From an uncultured Spirochaetales bacterium (GTDB taxonomy: Bacteria > Spirochaetota > Spirochaetia > Sphaerochaetales > Sphaerochaetaceae): a stretch of DNA of 6,072 nt. The DNA is taken from the NCBI GenBank assembly GCA_945947045.1, contig CAMEXG010000125.1, forward strand, positions 1 through 6,072, given 5' to 3'. The notes below the pieces were generated by a model that saw nothing but the letters and a program-made list of their open reading frames with translations, made no database searches and was not told where the DNA came from. The position numbers and the translations under genes were made by a program. Below are positions 1 through 5,066 of the stretch, piece by piece; position 1 is the stretch's first letter, and each line of letters starts with the position of its first letter.

Positions 1-15
1 TGATACCATCTCAAC

Positions 16-1059
16 ATGGTTACCAGAGAGGAGCTTTTTCGAGAAACAGAAGAGAGAATAGAGGACACCACTGAAGTCCTCAGATCTTTTTTTCATGATT
101 TAGGAGAAGCTGTATATAAAGACCAATCTGTATTACCGATATCTATGGGCGTTTCTCTGTTGGAGGAAGTGAAGAAATCAGAGAATGAGATGAACCAGGC
201 CTTTGTCTCCAGAGAAGAGGACAAAGAGTTCATAACCCAATTCGACGAGATAAAAGAAAGAAAGACAATAGTAGATGATGAGATGGAAAACCTCAGGGAG
301 GAAGAGAGGGAGCTCAGACTTAGAATAGGTGCTCTTATTTATGAGCAGTGTTCTTTAGGACTCCTGGACAGAGATCGGTTTTCCTCTGTATATGCGGATT
401 CGGACGAAGAGAAGAAACTCTCGGAAAAAGCTGAAGGTAAGTCTATTATTTCCCGTCTCTCTTCTCGTAGTGCACTCTCTAGGCTTAAGCGTAGTGATAA
501 CGCCAGATATCTGGATTACAGCAGCCTGGTGGATGTGGAAGAGAATGCAGTCTCTCTCAGCGGAGGTAATGCTGTAACCCTGGTGAAGAAACTGGAAGAG
601 ATAAAAGAAAAGAGATCTATTCTATTTCAAGAAAAGGAAGACAAAGAGTATTTTCTATCTCAAAACATATCTAGGCGTAGACTTCTTGAAAAGGGCGGAG
701 TAGAGAAAGACGATGAGAGAGTAGAAGACAGCCAAGTCGCCTATAAAGAGGCTCTGATCAATTACGGGAATTACCTATATGACAGAGGCGGCAGCTGGAT
801 AGGAGAGACTACACCCTCCGAAGTATTGGATATTCTTCAGAAAATCATCGAGATACAGAATGAATATAGAGAGCTGAATGAGAGAAAACAGAGACTCCAA
901 AAGGAAGCCAAGGCCGACGACTACAAGGCTCTCATTGAAGAAGAGAAGGAAAAGATAAAGATTCTCTTGGGAGAGAGAGAAAAGATCGATATGCAGATAG
1001 AAGATATCGAGAAAGAGATAAAAAGGCTCGAGAGTCTTGTAGACAGGTTAGTGAAGTGA
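16..1059 (+). CDS. Charged coiled-coil protein of unknown function
   Basis: I do not recognise this 347-residue protein as a named family. It is very rich in Glu, Lys and Arg and has no signal peptide or membrane segment, so it is probably cytoplasmic. Long heptad-like helices are visible at about residues 45-105, 187-215 and 268-345, separated by a Ser/Arg-rich stretch (about 140-160, with SRLSSRSALSRLKRS). A short motif, Gly-x-x-hydrophobic-Tyr followed by an acidic or polar residue, occurs three times: LGEAVYKD at 29-36, IGALIYEQ at 104-111 and YGNYLYDR at 250-257. Each copy comes before or after a helix, suggesting an internally repeated architecture. The start at 16 is the first in-frame ATG after an in-frame TGA at 1-3. 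No Shine-Dalgarno is visible in the 15 bases shown, so translation may be coupled to an upstream gene outside the window. Its 3' end overlaps the convergent pseudouridine synthase gene by 12 bp. A scaffold or structural role is a guess from composition only. Confidence 0.8.
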   Translation: MVTREELFRETEERIEDTTEVLRSFFHDLGEAVYKDQSVLPISMGVSLLEEVKKSENEMNQAFVSREEDKEFITQFDEIKERKTIVDDEMENLREEERELRLRIGALIYEQCSLGLLDRDRFSSVYADSDEEKKLSEKAEGKSIISRLSSRSALSRLKRSDNARYLDYSSLVDVEENAVSLSGGNAVTLVKKLEEIKEKRSILFQEKEDKEYFLSQNISRRRLLEKGGVEKDDERVEDSQVAYKEALINYGNYLYDRGGSWIGETTPSEVLDILQKIIEIQNEYRELNERKQRLQKEAKADDYKALIEEEKEKIKILLGEREKIDMQIEDIEKEIKRLESLVDRLVK

Positions 1060-2313
1060 AGAGAAAGGGCAGGGGGAGATGAACTCCATCTCTTCATTTG
1101 TCTTCGGGTGTCTGAAAACAATAGACTCTGCGTGTAGCATCAACCTCTCCCCCTCTTTCTGGTGACCGTAGAGGTTATCGCCGACAATAGGGTGCCTTAG
1201 TCCTTCCGATGCATGAACTCTCAGTTGGTGTGTCCTTCCTGTATGGGGAAAAAAGCGTACAAGAGTAAAGCGTTCTTCAGGCGTTGTTATTACTTTTATT
1301 CTCTCCCAGTGTGTTATTGCTCTCTTTCCCATTTCCCAGTCCACAATTTGCCTTGGCCTATGGTCCGTGTCCAGTCTCATAGGCATGTCTATGTCTCCAC
1401 TTTCTTCTTCGATTACTCCCTCAAGTAGTGCTACATAACTCTTTCTGACACTTCTTTCTTCAAATTGCATCATTAAGTTCTTTACGCTCTCCCTGTCGAA
1501 GGCAAGCACAAGAAGCCCCGATGTATCCATATCGAGTCTATGGACATGACATACTTCCGGAGTAGAAGGAAAGAGAGTATGGAAACGATGAGAGACACTG
1601 TCACGCTTTTCTATTCCTCTACCTGGAACGCTAAGCATTCCGGCTCTTTTATCCACGACTGCTATAGACTGGTCAGCGTAGAGGTACTTGAGTCCAAGCA
1701 TCTCTTCCATCAAGGCGCCACAGCGCTCTTCACAAGGAGGAAAAAACTCTGTCGGAGCACTTTCCTTTGACCACTTGAATTCAGCAAGCCCCTTTATTTC
1801 CCATCCCTTTCTAAGTGCTGTGTTGATTAGCTTTAGACCTGCACACTCTCCTGTGCCGGTCCTAGGGCGGGGAGGTAAGCCTTGAATCTTTCCTCCATCC
1901 CACTTGGAGAAGACAAATATTTCATTTAACTTCTCTTGTGCCTCGGCACTTAGTTTTCTTCTTTCTTCTTTTAAATCTTCTCTTCCATCTTTTTCGATCA
2001 AGTCTGTCAGACGATGTATTTCTTTGTCATAAGGATCAAATGTAGCGTGAAAAAGAGAGAGGGAAAAGCAAGGCTTGACCCATCCTGGGATATCATAAAT
2101 TCCGCTCATCGCCCCGGAAAAGCCATAGAGGAGTTTTCTTTCTCCTCCCTTTGTCTCAAGAATCATTACACCTATCATAGCTCCCTCTCTTAAGAGAGAA
2201 AGAGGATAGAGCGATGGATCTGGAGGAAATGAAACACTTTTGTTTTCCATAAGTGTCTTATGGAGAATTGTGGCTTCATTTTTTGCTTCCTCTGTAAAAA
2301 GAAAAGAAATCAT
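1048..2313 (-). CDS. RluA-family rRNA/tRNA pseudouridine synthase with extra N-terminal domain
   Basis: This 421-residue protein is predicted to isomerise uridine to pseudouridine in structured RNA, in the cytoplasm. The catalytic half (about 208-421) shows the RluA signature HRLDMDTSGLLV with the catalytic Asp at 261. It also has the C-terminal motif TGRTHQLRVH (358-367), GDNLYG (378-383) and LMLHAESI (391-398). The first 205 residues are not the S4 domain of RluC/RluD. They match the accessory region I know from long RluA-like proteins of Bacteroides and Vibrio type: MIGVMILE near 46, FSGAMSGIYDIPGWVKP (65-81), a charged helical stretch at 98-130, PPRPRTGTGECAGLKLI (147-163), an AEFKW motif (177-181) and a Cys pair CEERC (194-198) just before the synthase domain. 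The exact RNA target cannot be assigned. The ATG at 2313 has no Shine-Dalgarno but follows a good promoter by 6 nt. The stop lies inside the end of the convergent coiled-coil gene. Family call is firm; the specific symbol (rluA/C/D) is not. Confidence 0.93.
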   Translation of the reverse strand: MISFLFTEEAKNEATILHKTLMENKSVSFPPDPSLYPLSLLREGAMIGVMILETKGGERKLLYGFSGAMSGIYDIPGWVKPCFSLSLFHATFDPYDKEIHRLTDLIEKDGREDLKEERRKLSAEAQEKLNEIFVFSKWDGGKIQGLPPRPRTGTGECAGLKLINTALRKGWEIKGLAEFKWSKESAPTEFFPPCEERCGALMEEMLGLKYLYADQSIAVVDKRAGMLSVPGRGIEKRDSVSHRFHTLFPSTPEVCHVHRLDMDTSGLLVLAFDRESVKNLMMQFEERSVRKSYVALLEGVIEEESGDIDMPMRLDTDHRPRQIVDWEMGKRAITHWERIKVITTPEERFTLVRFFPHTGRTHQLRVHASEGLRHPIVGDNLYGHQKEGERLMLHAESIVFRHPKTNEEMEFISPCPFSSLH

Positions 2314-2319
2314 AGTTAA

Positions 2320-2348
2320 ATTATGTATTTAGCGTAATTTTCATTCAA
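2320..2348 (-). promoter_or_regulatory. Putative sigma-70 promoter of the pseudouridine synthase gene, possibly leaderless
   Basis: Read on the minus strand, a -35-like TTGAAT (2348-2343) and a -10-like CATAAT (2325-2320) are separated by exactly 17 nt. Only 6 nt lie between the -10 and the ATG at 2313, so the expected +1 falls on or next to the A of the start codon. No Shine-Dalgarno lies upstream of that ATG. Both facts fit a leaderless transcript. Prediction from hexamers only. Confidence 0.45.
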
Positions 2349-2382
2349 GGTCATCTTGATGTTTTCTCTCATTCTTGGTAAA

Positions 2383-2400
2383 TCACCTTTCTTGGTGAGG
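2383..2400 (+). promoter_or_regulatory. Ribosome binding site of the YczE-like gene inside a small hairpin
   Basis: GGTGAGG (2394-2400) lies 5 nt before the ATG at 2406 and is the Shine-Dalgarno that supports this start. The first five bases pair with TCACC at 2383-2387 across a 6-nt TTTCTT loop, so the site could be partly sequestered in the mRNA. The stem is only 5 bp, so a regulatory effect is uncertain; the ribosome binding site itself is well supported. Confidence 0.5.
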
Positions 2401-2405
2401 TTGTA

Positions 2406-3038
2406 ATGGAAAAGGGGAATATATATAAGAGAATCTTAATGATGCTCATTGGTAACGTAATATTGGGAACGGGCGCAGGTATGCTTAGGGCTGCTGATTT
2501 CGGTGTAGATCCTTATCAGTGCTTCGTGCTTGGAATCGACAAAGCCTTAAAGCTGGGTTATGGCACAACCTTTGTAATAGTAAATGCAGTGTTTTTGGTT
2601 TTGATGTTGGTACTTGCAAGAAAGATGCTTAACGTAGGAACACTTGTGAATATGTTCTTCCTGGGATATATCATTGACTTTTCATACTCTATGTGTATGA
2701 AGATCACTTCTTCTCCATCATTCTTTGTAAGAGTAGTCTACTTTATAGTTTCCATTCTTCTCATCACTTTCTCCTCTGCCGTTATTTATACAGCTGATAT
2801 GGGTGTTTCAACATACGACTGGATAGCTTTGAAGACAGCTGAAGTTCAGAAGAAGGTGTCGTTTAAGTGGTGCAGGGTAGGAACAGACCTAATATGTGTA
2901 ATAATAGGACTGGTCTTCTCTATTATTCCTGGAATCGGAACTATAGTTACAGCCTTCCTTCTGGGCCCGCTTGTTTCTTTCTTCAGAACCTATTGTTCCG
3001 AGCCATTCTTATATGGACGAAATAAAGAGACACAATAA
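2406..3038 (+). CDS. YczE/YyaS/YitT-type integral membrane protein (DUF6198-like)
   Basis: A 210-residue polytopic inner-membrane protein of the YczE-like family; the transported substrate, if any, is not known. About six hydrophobic segments are visible (roughly 8-26, 54-70, 76-97, 107-127, 158-174, 176-195). Family hallmarks are AADFGVDPYQ (29-38) near the first loop and VGTLVNMFFLGYIIDF (77-92). The second half repeats the first with a period of exactly 100 residues: TADMGVSTYD (129-138) aligns with the first motif and IGTIVTAFLLGPLVSFF (177-193) with the second, indicating an inverted- or tandem-repeat membrane fold. In Bacillus subtilis yczE is linked to production of the polyketide bacillaene, but nothing here suggests such a pathway, so that role should not be transferred. 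The gene is divergent from the pseudouridine synthase. It is followed after 73 nt by a TSUP transporter gene in the same direction with no clear terminator between, so the two probably share a transcript. Confidence 0.85.
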   Translation: MEKGNIYKRILMMLIGNVILGTGAGMLRAADFGVDPYQCFVLGIDKALKLGYGTTFVIVNAVFLVLMLVLARKMLNVGTLVNMFFLGYIIDFSYSMCMKITSSPSFFVRVVYFIVSILLITFSSAVIYTADMGVSTYDWIALKTAEVQKKVSFKWCRVGTDLICVIIGLVFSIIPGIGTIVTAFLLGPLVSFFRTYCSEPFLYGRNKETQ

Positions 3039-3100
3039 AAGCAAGAATTATTACTTGCCTCTGTTATATCAAATGATTAACTTACATTTAATTTAGTGTT

Positions 3101-3108
3101 TGAGGAAG
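3101..3108 (+). promoter_or_regulatory. Shine-Dalgarno that fixes the TSUP gene start at 3112
   Basis: TGAGGAAG contains GAGG (3102-3105) 6 nt before ATG 3112. An in-frame TTG at 3100 would add four residues (MRKI), but it overlaps this ribosome binding site and has no good one of its own, so ATG 3112 is preferred. Confidence 0.65.
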
Positions 3109-3111
3109 ATA

Positions 3112-3885
3112 ATGACAGAGAAGATACTCATTTGTCTCATTGCAGGAGTAGGAGCAGGTTTTGGTACAGGATTAGCGGGGCTTTCGGCAGCAGCAGTAAT
3201 CTCTCCCATGCTTATTACATTTCTTGGTGTTAATCCTTATGAAGCCGTAGGTATAGCTCTGGCTTCCGATGTTCTTGCATCCGCCGCATCTGCTTATACA
3301 TATGGAAAGAATAAGAATATAGATATAAAGAATGGAGTGGTGATGCTTATTTCTGTTCTTGTATTTACTCTTTTGGGCAGTTATTTGGCATCATTCCTAC
3401 CTCAAGCCACAATGGGTGGATTCTCGATGTTTATGACACTCTTTGTAGGTCTTAAGTTTATCTTCCGACCGGTATTGGAGGCGAAGGCAAGTAACAAAGA
3501 GAGAACTAGGACAAAAGCAATTATCCAATCTATTGTCTCTGGAGCTGTAATCGGTATGATCTGCGGTGTCGTTGGTGCCGGTGGCGGCATGATGATGCTT
3601 ATGATACTTGTCAGCGTCCTTGGATACGAGTTGAAGAGCGCCGTTGGTACAAGTGTTTTTATTATGACATTTACAGCACTCACCGGCTCCGTCTCCCATT
3701 TTGCAATCGGTGGCGGCATCTCTGATATCTCGATTCTGTTTTTCTGTGTCACCTTTACTCTTATTGCGGCTCTTCTTACTTCCAAGTTTGCTAATAAGGC
3801 ATCGGAGAAGACAATGAACAGAGCTCTGGGTATAGGTCTCACTATACTTGGTATCGTTATGATAGTGATGAACTTCTTCGCCTAA
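3112..3885 (+). CDS. TauE/SafE (TSUP) family membrane exporter
   Basis: A 257-residue integral membrane protein of the sulfite exporter TauE/SafE family, whose members move small anions or organosulfur compounds (sulfite, sulfoacetate and similar) across the inner membrane. The length is typical. Two homologous halves lie 132 residues apart. The first has GTGLAGLSAAAVISPML (18-34) followed by LGVNPYEAVGIALASD (38-53). The second has GVVGAGGGMMM (152-162) followed by LGYELKSAVGTS (170-181). The half-to-half linker (about 121-138) is charged (KASNKERTRTK) and probably cytoplasmic. The first half lacks the triple Gly and has a Pro (residue 32); the second has the triple Gly (157-159) and no Pro. 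I know the first-half sequence, with the YGKNKNIDIKNG loop (64-75), as a TSUP subfamily found in Clostridia-like anaerobes. Substrate cannot be read from sequence. The gene is likely co-transcribed with the YczE-like gene and ends just before a strong terminator. Confidence 0.9.
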   Translation: MTEKILICLIAGVGAGFGTGLAGLSAAAVISPMLITFLGVNPYEAVGIALASDVLASAASAYTYGKNKNIDIKNGVVMLISVLVFTLLGSYLASFLPQATMGGFSMFMTLFVGLKFIFRPVLEAKASNKERTRTKAIIQSIVSGAVIGMICGVVGAGGGMMMLMILVSVLGYELKSAVGTSVFIMTFTALTGSVSHFAIGGGISDISILFFCVTFTLIAALLTSKFANKASEKTMNRALGIGLTILGIVMIVMNFFA

Positions 3886-3898
3886 GGTAGGAACTACT

Positions 3899-3938
3899 TC
3901 AAGTATCACTTGAGTCAAGTAATACTTGATGTTTTTTT
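3899..3938 (+). terminator. Intrinsic terminator after the TSUP gene
   Basis: A near-perfect dyad pairs 3899-3912 with 3916-3929 (14 positions, one C/A mismatch) around a 3-nt AGT, starting 13 nt past the stop codon. It is followed by a run of seven T at 3932-3938. This is a textbook rho-independent terminator for the yczE-like/TSUP unit. It also separates that unit from the XRE gene, which then needs its own promoter in 3939-4009; I could not identify one with confidence. Confidence 0.85.
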
Positions 3939-3997
3939 CTCTACAGACCAAGTAACATGAACCCATGATTTCACTTCCAAAGGGCCCTGGAAAGAAA

Positions 3998-4004
3998 GAA
4001 GGAG
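3998..4004 (+). promoter_or_regulatory. Strong Shine-Dalgarno of the XRE regulator
   Basis: GAAGGAG ends 5 nt before ATG 4010 and is the best ribosome binding site in the window. It decides the start: an in-frame ATG at 3965 would translate this site as Lys-Glu-Gly and place 15 unrelated residues before the HTH. Confidence 0.85.
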
Positions 4005-4009
4005 TATTT

Positions 4010-4945
4010 ATGTTCGACACATTAAAAGTTGCAAAAAGAATCAGAGACGGAAGAAACGCAAAGAATATGACCCAGATGGAACTTGCAGATAAACTGGGAG
4101 TTAGTTTCCAGGCTGTCTCCAACTGGGAGAGAGGGGCCTCTATGCCTGATATCAGCAAACTTTCTGATCTCTCTGAAATACTATCCATTAGTATAAGTGA
4201 GCTCTTGGGATCCGAAGATAAGAGTAGTATTAGTGTAGAAAAGGTTATCGAGAATGAAGATCTGGAGATATCTGAATTAATCGATGTGGCTCCAATTATC
4301 CCTCCGAAAACGATAGAAGAGACTGTGAAAGAGAAGAAGAATAAAGTCAAGGTGGACGAGTTGGTTTCTCTTGCACCATTTCTTTCTTCAAAAGCACTGT
4401 CTGAGTTAGTGGAAGACTTGGAAGTAGATAATGTTTCTTCACTTGTTGCTCTTGCACCATTTCTTGAGGAGGAGATGCTTTCAGCCTTACTCGATAAGCA
4501 TCAAATAACTGATTCAAAGGACTTGGTGGCCTTTGCTCCTTTCTTAGATGAAGATGATTTGTCAGAGATAGTTATGAATTCTCTTGAAAAAGGTTGCGAA
4601 TGCAATATAAAGGCCCTGTCTCCTTTCTTGAGTGAAGAGTGTTTGGAAGAATATGTGATGAAAGCTATTTCTTCTCCCTCTTTCTCTTTTTCTTCTATAG
4701 AAGGAGTACTCCCTCATCTTGATAGCCCTGTGGTATCGTCGATATTCACCGCACTCCTAGAAAAAGGGGAGAAAGATAACCTCGTTTCTCTTGCTCCATT
4801 TATGGATGGCGATGACTTGGAAGGTGTGATTTCTAATGCAATAGATAAACACCAAATGGAAATGAAAGATATTATGGAGTTTGCACCTTTCTTGGATAGT
4901 GATGACTTAGGCTTATTGATAAAGAAAGCAATCAAGAGAGGATAA
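4010..4945 (+). CDS. XRE-family regulator with C-terminal LAPFL helical repeats
   Basis: A 311-residue two-part protein. Residues 4-67 form a Cro/C1-type helix-turn-helix: TQMELADKLG (21-30) is the first HTH helix and SFQAVSNWERG (32-42) carries the DNA-recognition helix, followed by the usual P-D-x-x-K-L-S-x-L-S-x-x-L tail ending in SELLG. From about residue 87 to the end the chain consists of roughly eight copies of a 27-30-residue unit centred on LAPFL, with its Pro at 95, 123, 150, 177, 205, 235, 263 and 293. Copies 1 (VAPII) and 6 (VLPHL) are degenerate. Each unit looks like two short helices (LVxLAPFL, then an acidic turn and LxxLV), so a solenoid or protein-interaction surface is likely. 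The repeat part is acidic. I recall similar XRE-LAPFL proteins in Bacillota, without an assigned function. The gene is flanked by terminators on both sides and so is probably transcribed alone; autoregulation is plausible but no operator is proven. Confidence 0.9.
   Translation: MFDTLKVAKRIRDGRNAKNMTQMELADKLGVSFQAVSNWERGASMPDISKLSDLSEILSISISELLGSEDKSSISVEKVIENEDLEISELIDVAPIIPPKTIEETVKEKKNKVKVDELVSLAPFLSSKALSELVEDLEVDNVSSLVALAPFLEEEMLSALLDKHQITDSKDLVAFAPFLDEDDLSEIVMNSLEKGCECNIKALSPFLSEECLEEYVMKAISSPSFSFSSIEGVLPHLDSPVVSSIFTALLEKGEKDNLVSLAPFMDGDDLEGVISNAIDKHQMEMKDIMEFAPFLDSDDLGLLIKKAIKRG
4268..4942 (+). repeat. Coding repeat: about eight LAPFL units in the XRE protein
   Basis: The protein repeat spans residues 87-311, with spacing between the conserved Pro residues of 28, 27, 27, 28, 30, 28 and 30. 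Consensus of each unit is roughly L-V-x-L-A-P-F-L-x-x-x-x-L-x-x-[LIV]-[LIV]. The units have diverged in DNA: some share cttgcaccatttctt-like strings (near 4371 and 4451), but codons vary (gctccttt, tctccttt), so this is an old protein repeat, not recent tandem DNA amplification. A Ser/Phe-rich insertion (221-229) lengthens copy 5. Confidence 0.85.
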
Positions 4946-4972
4946 AAAATCAAAAAAGATAAGTATTAGCAG

Positions 4973-5003
4973 AGGCTGTTGAACTTATTTTTAGCAGCCT
5001 TTT
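4973..5003 (+). terminator. Intrinsic terminator after the XRE gene
   Basis: AGGCTGTTGAA (4973-4983) pairs with TTTAGCAGCCT (4990-5000) over 11 bp with two G-U pairs and a 6-nt loop. The last stem base begins a short T run (5000-5003). It sits 27 nt past the XRE stop and isolates that gene from the hydrolase gene. Confidence 0.75.
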
Positions 5004-5053
5004 CGCTTTCTCTATCATTTCACTTTGTTCCTTTTGTTAGTTAAATTATCTTC

Positions 5054-5058
5054 GAGAG
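5054..5058 (+). promoter_or_regulatory. Likely ribosome binding site of the Mbeg1-like gene
   Basis: GAGAG lies 8 nt before ATG 5067. A second purine run (AAAAGG, 5061-5066) touches the ATG and is too close to serve. No convincing promoter hexamers were identified in 5004-5050, which is AT-rich (for example TTAAATTAT at 5041-5049). Confidence 0.5.
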
Positions 5059-5066
5059 AAAAAAGG

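Noticed and set aside
392..577. Short + strand open frame inside the coiled-coil gene
   Set aside because: It is out of frame within a clearly coding region and has no family features.
1076..1092. GAGATG/CATCTC hairpin just past the coiled-coil stop
   Set aside because: It is a 6-bp stem without a proper T tract and lies in conserved coding sequence of the opposing gene, so it is at best a weak terminator.
921..1121. Minus-strand open frame over the convergent junction
   Set aside because: It is a Ser/Phe/Ile-rich antisense image of the Glu/Lys-rich coiled coil, not a real protein.
1213..1885. Several + strand open frames opposite the pseudouridine synthase
   Set aside because: They are complementary-strand shadows of a gene with clear catalytic motifs.
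2356..2384. Possible + strand promoter for the YczE-like gene (TTGATG, 17 nt, TAAATC)
   Set aside because: The -10 match is poor (three of six), so it was not called, although some promoter must lie in this divergent spacer.
3041..3058. GCAAG/CTTGC hairpin between the two membrane protein genes
   Set aside because: It has only a 5-bp stem with an 8-nt AT loop and no T run on the + strand, so it is not convincing as a terminator. A T-rich stretch follows only on the minus strand, where no gene ends.
3402..3842. Second minus-strand open frame opposite the TSUP gene
   Set aside because: It is a shadow of the hydrophobic transporter codons, with no ribosome binding site or recognisable domain.
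3965..4009. N-terminal extension of the XRE protein from ATG 3965
   Set aside because: The extension encodes the Shine-Dalgarno of ATG 4010 and adds 15 residues not expected before an XRE HTH.
3397..4350. Long minus-strand open frame (317 codons)
   Set aside because: It runs antisense across the 3' half of the TSUP gene, a terminator and the start of the XRE gene. Its product is low-complexity (Ser/Cys/His-rich) with no family features, and both covered + strand genes are firm.
4714..4953. Minus-strand open frame opposite the XRE repeats
   Set aside because: It is antisense to firm repeat-coding sequence and has no distinguishing features.
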